DNA of 10,726 nucleotides from Candidatus Woesearchaeota archaeon (GTDB taxonomy: Archaea > Nanoarchaeota > Nanoarchaeia > Woesearchaeales > GW2011-AR4). Location of the stretch: positions 1-10,726 of the forward strand of contig JAHFQL010000036.1 in assembly GCA_023259315.1 (NCBI GenBank), written 5' to 3'. The notes under the pieces are model-generated. The model was given only the letters and a program-made list of their open reading frames with translations, did no database searches and was not told the origin of the DNA. This document shows, piece by piece, positions 5,548-10,726 of this stretch; positions within the stretch are counted from its first letter, which is position 1, and each line of letters opens with the position of its first letter. Position numbers and translations under genes: made by a program.

Positions 5548-6246
5548 ATGACATTAGATGATTTTGTGGCGGTTAATGTATATTACGATGAAGCCCAAAG
5601 AGATGTTTACAAGCAAATTTTAGCAGAAGTTGGAATTTCAGATATAGTAGAATTAAAAGTTTGGAGAGATGATGCAAAATTGGACCAAGAATGTAAATTG
5701 AGTCTCGCTCAACAAGTAGCAATAGCAGTACATGAAAAGCCCTCAGTAATATTGGGGCAAATGCATTATTTATCGGCTTTTTGCTACAATGATGGAAAAA
5801 CTGACATGGTAATTTTTGATTCACACAATGATTCTTGGGGTAGATCAAATAATTTTAATAATGGTTCATTTATAAACTGGAGAGCAGGAAAAACATATGT
5901 AGTTGGTTCGGATTTCACGTATACTGAAAATGACCGACTAAAAATCTTTTCTCCGAGGGAAGCCGATGAAATTTTAAAAGAAAGAATTTCTGATAATGTG
6001 TTCCTAAGTCTGGATATTGATGTTTTTAGTAGAACAACTACATGGGCTCATCATTGGGTAGAAGAAAGAGGCTCTTTTAGTAGTTTATCCCCCGAACAAG
6101 TCGCAACACTGTCCGGTAAAATAATTAAGAATAGAAAACTACTCGGCGTTAACATAGCAGAGTATGATCCAAATCTAGAACTACCACCCTACAAAACTGC
6201 GAAGATAATCACAGATTATTTGAAGGTGGTTATGGGAATTATTTAA
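5548..6246 (+). CDS. Arginase/agmatinase-superfamily protein, divergent
   Basis: This 232-residue protein shows the ureohydrolase motifs in order: LGQMHYLSA (cf. GGDHS) with His73; FDSHNDSW (cf. DAHxD) with Asp91, His93 and Asp95; LSLDIDVF (cf. SxDxDxxDP) with Asp156 and Asp158; and GVNIAEYDP (cf. ExNP) with Glu205. These are all six ligands of the two-manganese centre plus the late glutamate. However, there is no histidine between 95 and 150, where arginases and agmatinases carry their catalytic His (SHGTPF-like), and the DPxxAP that normally follows the third motif is FSRTTTWAHHW. At 232 residues it is also shorter than typical arginases (about 300). I infer a metal enzyme acting on a guanidino- or amidino-like or other C-N bond substrate, but not ordinary arginase activity. 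A frame extending to 5461 is unlikely, since it crosses the promoter. It sits between the two NAD synthetase genes, facing away from nadE. Confidence 0.75.
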   Translation: MTLDDFVAVNVYYDEAQRDVYKQILAEVGISDIVELKVWRDDAKLDQECKLSLAQQVAIAVHEKPSVILGQMHYLSAFCYNDGKTDMVIFDSHNDSWGRSNNFNNGSFINWRAGKTYVVGSDFTYTENDRLKIFSPREADEILKERISDNVFLSLDIDVFSRTTTWAHHWVEERGSFSSLSPEQVATLSGKIIKNRKLLGVNIAEYDPNLELPPYKTAKIITDYLKVVMGII

Positions 6247-6255
6247 TTTATTATT

Positions 6256-6966
6256 TTAAATATCTACATCAACAACCATAATATCCTCTTCAAAATCTCT
6301 GCATTTCTTAATAATTTTTCCATATTTAAAATACATGCTGTGCCCATAATAAACTATACCATCCTGCGCACCTACCTGATTTACATAAATGATTGGTATC
6401 TTATTTTCTTCCCATCTTTGCTTCAGGATATTTTCAATTCTCTCTATCTTGCCTTTCCTGTATGGCGAAGCAGAAATGTTTATTATCAGTTCAGCGCCTT
6501 TGGCTTTCTGTTTTTTTGCAGTTTCTTCAAACCAGAGGTCCTCGCATATGCTAATCCCTATTTTTTCCCCGTCAAAATCAAATACTGTCGAGTCGATTCC
6601 ATCCTTAAACCATCTTTTCTCGTCAAAAATTGCGTAATTTGGAAGACAAACTTTATGATGGGTTTTAATTATCTGCCAGTTTCTAATCACTGCGGCGCTG
6701 TTGTGCAGCTTGCCACTGGCCCTTTCAATGAAACCAACTATCGCTGCCTTGTTTTTTACATTATTGACTATTTTTATAAGCGCGCTTATGTTTTCATCAA
6801 TAAAATTCTTCCTCAGCAACAAGTCTTGCGGGCTGTAGCCGGTTATAGAAAGCTCCGGAAAAACAACAATGTCGGCATTTATTTTTTTTATTATAGAAAT
6901 TATTTTTTTTGTGTTTCCATCAATGTCGCCAACAATTGGATTAATCTGCGCCAGTGCAATTTTCAT
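6256..6966 (-). CDS. Nitrilase-fold glutaminase, probable NAD synthetase glutamine subunit
   Basis: The nitrilase-superfamily triad is visible: Glu38 (FPELSITGY), Lys105 (HHKVCLPNY) and Cys141 (ISICEDLW). Several segments are characteristic of the glutaminase domain of glutamine-dependent NAD synthetase rather than of amidases: AQINPIVGDIDGN at the N-terminus, YSPQDLLLRKNFI, LPNYAIFDEKRWF and VNQVGAQDGIVYYGHS. It would hydrolyse glutamine and pass ammonia to NadE. In most bacteria and eukaryotes the two domains are fused; here they are separate genes on the same strand, about 790 bases apart, with another gene between. At 236 residues it is somewhat short for the domain (about 260-280), the C-terminal linker region being missing. 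A TATA box lies 26 bases upstream of ATG 6966, with a perfect dyad between them. A free-standing amidase role is the alternative. Confidence 0.85.
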   Translation of the reverse strand: MKIALAQINPIVGDIDGNTKKIISIIKKINADIVVFPELSITGYSPQDLLLRKNFIDENISALIKIVNNVKNKAAIVGFIERASGKLHNSAAVIRNWQIIKTHHKVCLPNYAIFDEKRWFKDGIDSTVFDFDGEKIGISICEDLWFEETAKKQKAKGAELIINISASPYRKGKIERIENILKQRWEENKIPIIYVNQVGAQDGIVYYGHSMYFKYGKIIKKCRDFEEDIMVVDVDI

Positions 6967-6967
6967 A

Positions 6968-6985
6968 TCCGATTGTTATATCGGA
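6968..6985 (-). promoter_or_regulatory. Perfect dyad TCCGAT-N6-ATCGGA, likely operator
   Basis: A perfect 6-bp inverted repeat with a 6-bp spacer begins immediately upstream of the glutaminase start codon and ends just before its TATA box. Its position suits a repressor site for the glutaminase gene; it lies upstream of the divergent HAD gene's TATA box. It has the same 6-6-6 geometry as the dyad at 3644-3661 but a different sequence. Confidence 0.45.
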
Positions 6986-6987
6986 AT

Positions 6988-6997
6988 CTTTAAAAAT
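6988..6997 (-). promoter_or_regulatory. TATA box for the glutaminase gene
   Basis: ATTTTTAAAG on the minus strand is centred about 26 bases upstream of ATG 6966, predicting a leaderless message. The element is nearly symmetrical, so it could also help plus-strand transcription toward 7028. Confidence 0.5.
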
Positions 6998-6998
6998 G

Positions 6999-7007
6999 TT
7001 TTTAAAC
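6999..7007 (+). promoter_or_regulatory. TATA box for the HAD gene
   Basis: TTTTTAAAC is centred about 25 bases upstream of ATG 7028, fitting a leaderless start there. An alternative box at 6988-6996 would place the transcript start about 10 bases before the ATG. Confidence 0.45.
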
Positions 7008-7027
7008 AATCATGCAATTCCAAAGCC

Positions 7028-7627
7028 ATGATTAAAACTATAATATTCGACTTAGGCAATGTTTTAGTGTATTTTGATGAAACTCCAATCTTCAAGAAAT
7101 GGGCTGCTGTAAGCAATAAGCCTGTCCCTGAAGTGATTAAATACTATAAGGGGTCTTCAACTAGAAAATCTTATGAAAGTGGGGAGATAAGCTCGCAAGA
7201 ATTTTACAAAATCACGCTGAATGAGCTGGACATGAAGATGGATTTCAGTAAATTCAAAAGATTGTGGAATGAAATTTTTACATTGAATAAAGACGTTGAA
7301 AAAATTGTGAAATCATTGAAGGGGAAATATAAATTAATACTGCTCTCAAACACAAACGCCATGCAGTATGAGTACATAAAAAAAAATTATAAGATTGTGG
7401 ATATTTTTGACGAACATGTTTTATCTTACAAAGTCCGCTGCAGGAAGCCAAATCCAATGATTTACATAAAAGCTTTGCTAAAAGCTAAAACATTGCCTTT
7501 TAACTGCGCTTACTTTGACGATATTCCGGAATTTGTGAATGTTGCAAGGATTATGGGAATAAATGCTTTTCAGTTTAAGAATGCGGATAAATTAAGGAAT
7601 GATTTAAATAAACTAAAAATTCTGTAG
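7028..7627 (+). CDS. HAD-superfamily phosphatase (HAD-IA, YihX-like)
   Basis: The 199-residue protein carries the four HAD motifs: FDLGNVL with nucleophile Asp8, LLSNTN with Ser107, RCRKPNPMIY with Lys140, and YFDDIPEF with Asp164-Asp165. The GlyAsn in place of the second motif-I aspartate is the DLGNV variant seen in YihX-type sugar-phosphate phosphatases. A helical cap lies between motifs I and II (residues about 15-90). It is a cytoplasmic Mg-dependent hydrolase of small phosphorylated metabolites; the exact substrate cannot be read. I chose ATG 7028 because MIKTIIFDLGNVL is the family N-terminus and a TATA box lies about 25 bases upstream, rejecting a longer frame that begins inside the divergent glutaminase gene. 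The lipoprotein gene starts 8 bases after its stop, so the two probably share a transcript. Confidence 0.88.
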   Translation: MIKTIIFDLGNVLVYFDETPIFKKWAAVSNKPVPEVIKYYKGSSTRKSYESGEISSQEFYKITLNELDMKMDFSKFKRLWNEIFTLNKDVEKIVKSLKGKYKLILLSNTNAMQYEYIKKNYKIVDIFDEHVLSYKVRCRKPNPMIYIKALLKAKTLPFNCAYFDDIPEFVNVARIMGINAFQFKNADKLRNDLNKLKIL

Positions 7628-7635
7628 CTGATTTC

Positions 7636-8142
7636 ATGTCAAAAATTATTAAATTTTTCATTTTATTTTTATTGCTGGTAATTTTAACTGGCTGCAATAA
7701 TTTAATTCAGGAAGAAAAAAGGATAGCAGTTGAAACTCTTGTTCATCAGCATGCAAAGGCATGGGAAGCTGGAGACTATGCATTGTTGGATTCCATATTA
7801 CATAAAGATTTGGTATTTGCGTATCCCGGCAGAAGATTAAACAAAACAGAAACATTGAAGGATTTTCTTGATTATAATTCCTCATTCAAAGAAACTAAAA
7901 TTTACATTAATAAAATAATATTTGACGGCGATGATTTTGCTGTTGAGTGGCAGTTTGCATCAACAAACAGGAAAACTGGCAACAGAACTGCGGTAAGCGA
8001 TGCCATAATCGGCAAAGTGAAAGATGAAAAAATTATAGTTTGGAAAGAATATTTGGACGGCAGAGTCAGCAGAATGCAAATTGCCGGAAATTTATCGCTT
8101 GACGAAGGAGCAGAGCCTTTTCCTTGGCCGAAGAGGAAGTAA
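7636..8142 (+). CDS. Lipoprotein with NTF2/SnoaL-like domain
   Basis: The first 20 residues are a lipoprotein signal: MSKIIK, a hydrophobic core FFILFLLLVILT and the lipobox LTGC with Cys20, so the mature protein should be anchored on the outer face of the cytoplasmic membrane. The remaining 148 residues start with a helix (IAVETLVHQHAKAWEAGDY), then LLDSILHKDLVFAYPGRR and alternating strands such as DDFAVEWQFASTNRKTG and IIVWKEYLDGRV, the arrangement of SnoaL/NTF2-like alpha+beta folds, which bind or turn over small ligands. No catalytic residue can be assigned. The C-terminus ends PFPWPKRK. It follows the HAD phosphatase by 8 bases. It could be a ligand-binding or scaffold protein rather than an enzyme. 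Confidence 0.75.
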   Translation: MSKIIKFFILFLLLVILTGCNNLIQEEKRIAVETLVHQHAKAWEAGDYALLDSILHKDLVFAYPGRRLNKTETLKDFLDYNSSFKETKIYINKIIFDGDDFAVEWQFASTNRKTGNRTAVSDAIIGKVKDEKIIVWKEYLDGRVSRMQIAGNLSLDEGAEPFPWPKRK

Positions 8143-8156
8143 AAAATACAATCGAA

Positions 8157-8165
8157 AAATATAAA
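8157..8165 (+). promoter_or_regulatory. TATA-like box for the 8191 gene
   Basis: AAATATAAA is centred about 30 bases before ATG 8191, slightly far for a leaderless start but acceptable with a leader of a few bases. Confidence 0.35.
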
Positions 8166-8190
8166 CACGAAAAGGAAATATTTACAAAAT

Positions 8191-8646
8191 ATGTCAAGAA
8201 CTTTGGTTGAATTGGTTAAATCGATTAATCAAGCGGATATAAATGGAGATATCAACGCGCAGATTGGGGAATCTGGACAGCTTAAAGTTCATGATGTTGA
8301 TGTGATTGCTGGCCAAGATGGAAGACTTATACTTGACAGGCACGGAACTTTAGTCAGAACCTTTAAAGAATGGGGAGGCAGAAATCCGCTTGTACAATGG
8401 ATTCTGGATGGACACTCAACATTTACACAGGAATTCCACAAAGCATTTGATAGTTATATGGCAGCAGGTGATTTTTCAGCACCATTCCATCCACCTGAAG
8501 ATTATGCATTTCAATTTTTGAATTCTGCAATGGAATATTTGGAAGCGTCCATAGGTCAACTTCCGCGCAATGATTCTAAATACGATTATTTAACTAAAAG
8601 TTATCTTCCTGCGGCTACAGTAGGGGGGCTGTGGGAGGTTCATTAA
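8191..8646 (+). CDS. Hypothetical protein, N-terminal part of a frameshifted membrane protein gene
   Basis: The 151-residue frame begins MSRTLVELVKSINQAD and has a soluble character: a beta-looking stretch (GQLKVHDVDVIAGQDGRLI) followed by helical, aromatic-rich sequence (NPLVQWILDGHSTFTQEFH, EDYAFQFLNSAMEYLEASI). It ends YLPAATVGGLWEVH, where the run of six G at 8623-8628 lies. A -1 shift at that run continues the protein into the frame ending at 8894 with GAVGGSLIGAGIVAVSG, an obvious membrane segment that makes better sense than LWEVH-stop. The joined product would have 234 residues: a soluble N-terminal domain of about 140 residues followed by two membrane spans and a short tail. No family is recognised. 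Read as written, the gene is broken. Confidence 0.6.
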   Translation: MSRTLVELVKSINQADINGDINAQIGESGQLKVHDVDVIAGQDGRLILDRHGTLVRTFKEWGGRNPLVQWILDGHSTFTQEFHKAFDSYMAAGDFSAPFHPPEDYAFQFLNSAMEYLEASIGQLPRNDSKYDYLTKSYLPAATVGGLWEVH

Positions 8647-8894
8647 TCGGGGCAGGAATCGTGGCAGTATCAGGGCACGAGAATAGAAGACGCTTTATGA
8701 TACGTAGTGCGGGACTTGTTGGGCTCTTTGGTTTAGGGGGAACTTTGACGAGTTCATATCAAAGACCAAGAGATCAAAAAAATAGGTTATCAATTTTAGA
8801 ATCCAATGCAGAATATCTTGACAAAGTCGCAGCTGATACTTTTAATAAGCCTTCTGCTGCAATAATGCCAACTTATAACCGAGGAATATTCTGA
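8631..8894 (+). CDS. Hypothetical protein, C-terminal membrane part of the frameshifted gene
   Basis: Taken alone it would start at GTG 8631, but the frame is open upstream through the six-G run and most likely continues from the frame that starts at 8191. It encodes a glycine-rich hydrophobic span (GGSLIGAGIVAVSG), a basic turn (ENRRRF), a second hydrophobic span (AGLVGLFGLGGTL) and a polar tail (SYQRPRDQKNRL) to the stop at 8894. Small-residue spacing of Gly, Ser and Ala in both spans suits tight helix packing. The RRRFMI plus hydrophobic stretch resembles a twin-arginine signal, but it is internal and lacks the usual context. Function unknown. Confidence 0.5.
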   Translation: MGGSLIGAGIVAVSGHENRRRFMIRSAGLVGLFGLGGTLTSSYQRPRDQKNRLSILESNAEYLDKVAADTFNKPSAAIMPTYNRGIF

Positions 8895-8951
8895 AACTAT
8901 CAATAAGGCCATATTCTTAAAACTAGTATTAAATCCAAATAACATAAAAAG

Positions 8952-8961
8952 TTTTATAAAT
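8952..8961 (+). promoter_or_regulatory. TATA box for the Dph6-like gene
   Basis: TTTTATAAAT is centred about 28 bases before ATG 8984, with no Shine-Dalgarno sequence in between, so the message is probably leaderless. The region 8895-8983 otherwise contains only AT-rich spacer. Confidence 0.5.
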
Positions 8962-8983
8962 AAAATAAATATTCTTTTTCCAA

Positions 8984-9721
8984 ATGGACGTAGCAATTCT
9001 TTATTCAGGCGGAAAGGACAGCACTTTTGCAATACAGCATTCCAGAGACATGGGCTGGAATATAAAATACCTAATTTCTGTAAAACCTACCAGAAAGGAC
9101 TGCTTCTTGTTTCATTTTGCAACTGTCGAGCAGACAAGAGAACTGGCAAAGATGCTTGGGATTCCTCATTTTTATGTGAAATGCGGGGTTGCAGACCCTG
9201 TAAAAGAGGCAAATATTGTAAGTGAAATCGTCGAAAAGAACCAAAAAAAGATGAAAATTGATGCCGTTGTTCTTGGAGGAACTGGATTGCAGGAAACACA
9301 ACTAAAAAGCATTCAGAATGCCCTGAGTCCATTAAAAGTTGATGCATTCGCGAGCCATTCCGGAGAAGACCATGACCTCGTGATGGAGCAGATGCTGGAA
9401 AAAGGTTATGAAATAATAATAACTCAAATCGCTTCCGAAGGCTTGAAAGACTGGCTTGGCAAGAAGATAACCAAGGAGAATTTCCCGCACTTGAAGAAAG
9501 ATTCCATCAAATACGGCTTCCACATCGGGTTTGAAGGCGGCTATGCAGACACTTTAGTCACGGACTGCCCCTTGTTTTCAAAGCAGATGGTTATTGATGA
9601 CATGTCAGTTATTTACGAGGACAAGTATTGCGGGCATGTTGTTGTAAACAAATACAGGATACAGGACAAAAGCAGCCTTGAATTGCAAAGGCCAAGGAGA
9701 TTGTTTAGTTTCCTGGGATAA
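8984..9721 (+). CDS. Dph6-like ATP-pyrophosphatase (diphthine-ammonia ligase family)
   Basis: The N-terminal PP-loop is SGGKDS at residues 8-13, in the classical MDVAILYSGGKDSTFA context of the Dph6/MJ0570 family, and the C-terminal signature IGFEGGYADTLVTDCPLF at 182-198 corresponds to the (G)EGGExET(L/F)VxDxPLF motif. Length is 245 residues, normal for archaeal Dph6 (about 220-240). Dph6 uses ATP and ammonia to amidate diphthine on elongation factor 2, the last step of diphthamide synthesis. Two signatures differ from the norm: EGGYADT replaces EGGExET, and the usual SxYQRxR/PLW stretch is replaced by GLQETQLKSIQNALSPLK. It could therefore be a paralog acting on another substrate. No other diphthamide gene is in the window. 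It is convergent with DoxX, 7 bases apart. Confidence 0.75.
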   Translation: MDVAILYSGGKDSTFAIQHSRDMGWNIKYLISVKPTRKDCFLFHFATVEQTRELAKMLGIPHFYVKCGVADPVKEANIVSEIVEKNQKKMKIDAVVLGGTGLQETQLKSIQNALSPLKVDAFASHSGEDHDLVMEQMLEKGYEIIITQIASEGLKDWLGKKITKENFPHLKKDSIKYGFHIGFEGGYADTLVTDCPLFSKQMVIDDMSVIYEDKYCGHVVVNKYRIQDKSSLELQRPRRLFSFLG

Positions 9722-9728
9722 AAATTAT

Positions 9729-10163
9729 TCAGTGCAAGTATTTGTTCTTAAACAATTTACCTACAGAGAAATTTCCTGAACCGCTTGTAAGAACCAGCAG
9801 TAACGATGCTGCAAGCAATACAACAAATTCATAGCCGTAAGTGCTTTGAGTTATGAAAAATCCCTGCTTCAAGTGAACTTTAAAAAATGCCACCGCCATT
9901 TCTATAATCAATGCAATGCACACCAGTCTTGTTAAAAATCCAAGGACAAGCAAAATCCCGCCAACAAATTCAACCGCAGATACAAGAAAAGCTGCGTAAA
10001 CAGGCGCAGGTATTGCCAACGATGTAAAGAATGCAACCGTGCCTTTGAAACCTCCGGGCACAAATAATTTGACGTATCCGTGATACAAAAATATTATTCC
10101 TAGAACAACCCTCAGCAAAGCCAATACCCACTGACCGATACCATCCTTATTGTTTTTTGCCAT
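9729..10163 (-). CDS. DoxX-family membrane protein
   Basis: The 144-residue protein has four hydrophobic spans: WVLALLRVVLGIIFLYHGYVK, a span around APVYAAFLVSAVEFVGGILLV, LTRLVCIALIIEMAVAFF, and FVVLLAASLLLVLT. The features RVVLGIIFLYHGYVKL with GFKGTVAFFTSLAIP, then VEFVGGILLVLGFLTR, are the DoxX/DoxD pattern. Family members are associated with quinone-linked redox reactions such as thiosulfate:quinone oxidoreductase and membrane thiol oxidation complexes, but many have no assigned function. Its ATG directly follows the stop codon of the VKOR-like gene with no base between, so both are made from one transcript, and a shared redox job is likely but unproven. The third span contains a single cysteine. 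Confidence 0.85.
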   Translation of the reverse strand: MAKNNKDGIGQWVLALLRVVLGIIFLYHGYVKLFVPGGFKGTVAFFTSLAIPAPVYAAFLVSAVEFVGGILLVLGFLTRLVCIALIIEMAVAFFKVHLKQGFFITQSTYGYEFVVLLAASLLLVLTSGSGNFSVGKLFKNKYLH

Positions 10164-10562
10164 TTACAACACCATCCAAAATATTAATATTGATGCTATT
10201 GTTGATATTATGCAATAAATGCACCATTTCTTCAGCACAAATTTCTGAACATAAACAAGGTATAATGAAAATATGACTGAAGCACAACTTATACCTACTA
10301 TAAAATAGTAAATGATATTCTCTTTAAAAATATTTCGGTTTGCAAGCAGCATTATGGAATATAATAGTATCAAACCGTAATAGAGCATGCCTGGAATTGT
10401 ATTTTCAATTCCAAAAGTCTTTCCGTACTTGCTCTTCACAACAGCATCGCAGTCCTGGCCAATCGGGCAATACATTCGCTTGTCGTGCTTTTTAGAGTGA
10501 TAGATGTAAAAGGAAACTGCAAGGCCTATTACTGACAAAATAATTAGGAAGATTTCTTTCAT
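10164..10562 (-). CDS. VKOR-family thiol oxidoreductase
   Basis: The 132-residue integral membrane protein has the vitamin K epoxide reductase pattern: a first span (IFLIILSVIGLAVSFYIY), an outer loop YCPIGQDCDAVVKSKYGKTF with Cys32 and Cys38, a downstream GIENTIPGMLYYG, spans 2-4, and the active-site WCIYC (Cys114 and Cys117). VKOR homologs oxidise a partner thioredoxin-like protein and pass electrons to a quinone, thereby driving disulfide formation outside the cytoplasmic membrane. No thioredoxin-like partner is fused or adjacent in the window. I chose ATG 10562 because a TATA-like box at 10587-10594 lies about 28 bases upstream and MKEIFLIIL is a typical N-terminus; an ATG at 10586 would add 8 residues. 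The stop codon directly adjoins the DoxX ATG. Confidence 0.88.
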   Translation of the reverse strand: MKEIFLIILSVIGLAVSFYIYHSKKHDKRMYCPIGQDCDAVVKSKYGKTFGIENTIPGMLYYGLILLYSIMLLANRNIFKENIIYYFIVGISCASVIFSLYLVYVQKFVLKKWCIYCIISTIASILIFWMVL

Positions 10563-10586
10563 TGTGATAAAACAATTATTACTCAA

Positions 10587-10594
10587 TATAAAAA
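10587..10594 (-). promoter_or_regulatory. TATA box for the VKOR-DoxX operon
   Basis: TTTTTATA on the minus strand is centred about 28 bases upstream of ATG 10562, in favour of that start over the ATG at 10586, which would lie inside the box. Confidence 0.5.
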
Positions 10595-10650
10595 TTTCGC
10601 TTTAATGAGACTGTTACCTTAACTCAATATTCTGATAGTATGTTATCTGC

Positions 10651-10668
10651 GGACGTTTTGCAACGTCT
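10651..10668. repeat. Inverted repeat GACGTT-N4-AACGTC
   Basis: A perfect 6-bp inverted repeat with spacer TTGC (10652-10667), extendable by one G-T pair, occurs in the 164-base non-coding right edge. It lies just upstream of a TATA-like TTTTAAATAA at 10681-10690, and could be an operator for a gene beginning beyond the window or a hairpin in an RNA. The 140 bases to the right of the VKOR TATA box hold no supported gene. Confidence 0.35.
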
Positions 10669-10680
10669 CTGCCAAAAATC

Positions 10681-10690
10681 TTTTAAATAA
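10681..10690 (+). promoter_or_regulatory. TATA box pointing off the right edge
   Basis: TTTTAAATAA, preceded by AAAATC, predicts plus-strand transcription starting at about 10712. A symmetric 13-mer AAGATTTAATCTT at 10703-10715 covers this start. A TTG at 10714-10716 could begin a leaderless reading frame, or the transcript could be a non-coding RNA; too little sequence remains to decide. Confidence 0.35.
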
Positions 10691-10726
10691 GTCTTAATTT
10701 TAAAGATTTAATCTTGGAGACAGTTG

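Noticed and set aside
6340..6993. Plus-strand open frame of 217 codons opposite the glutaminase gene
   Set aside because: It covers a gene with intact catalytic triad on the other strand and encodes an aromatic-rich, low-sense protein; no promoter or family pattern.
6869..7027. N-terminal extension of the HAD phosphatase
   Set aside because: The extension overlaps the divergent glutaminase gene and its promoter; the HAD motif I starts right at the ATG at 7028.
8670..8750. Twin-arginine signal peptide (RRRFMI followed by a hydrophobic stretch)
   Set aside because: It lies internally, after another hydrophobic span, and not near any convincing start codon; more likely the positive loop between two membrane helices.
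1..10726. Insertion sequences, transposases, integrases, phage or defence genes
   Set aside because: None of the translated frames shows transposase, integrase, nuclease, or toxin-antitoxin motifs, and no terminal inverted repeats were found.

Overview
The window looks like a piece of a small, AT-rich archaeal genome, most probably a DPANN lineage (Woesearchaeota/Pacearchaeota-like; lineage inferred, not proven). The evidence is an archaeal NadM-type NMN adenylyltransferase, a Dph6-like enzyme, and many genes whose start codon lies 25-30 bases downstream of a TATA-like box with no room for a Shine-Dalgarno leader (leaderless transcripts). Genes are short and tightly packed. A bacterial-type DnaK/DnaJ system sits at the left end, as is common in archaea that acquired Hsp70.

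Layout, left to right. (1) 2-2308, plus strand: end of dnaK, an HD-domain hydrolase, a YkgJ-like cysteine-cluster protein and dnaJ, the last three overlapping or nearly so. (2) 2324-3560, minus strand: a small winged-helix protein, nadM (NMN adenylyltransferase), and a small gene apparently split by a -1 frameshift. (3) 3668-4635: a winged-helix regulator with a perfect dyad in its own promoter, a possible 55-residue minus-strand gene, and an orphan gene. (4) 4638-6966: a glutamine-dependent NAD synthetase divided into two minus-strand genes, nadE (ammonia-using synthetase) and a nitrilase-type glutaminase, with a divergent arginase-superfamily gene between them. (5) 7028-8894, plus strand: HAD phosphatase, NTF2/SnoaL-like lipoprotein, and a membrane protein gene interrupted by a frameshift at a run of six G. 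(6) 8984-9721: Dph6-like ATP-pyrophosphatase. (7) 9729-10562, minus strand: VKOR-family thiol oxidase followed by a DoxX-family membrane protein. (8) 10563-10726: promoter and dyad sequences for something beyond the right edge.

The clearest biological theme is NAD synthesis: NadM makes the deamido- or amidated dinucleotide, NadE amidates it, and the separate nitrilase subunit probably supplies ammonia from glutamine. A second theme is oxidative protein folding at the membrane (VKOR + DoxX). The most interesting items are the arginase-fold protein between the two NAD synthetase halves, which keeps all metal ligands but seems to lack the usual catalytic histidine; two promoter dyads of identical 6-6-6 geometry; and two independent -1 frameshifts, each of which, if repaired, joins adjacent reading frames into one sensible protein.
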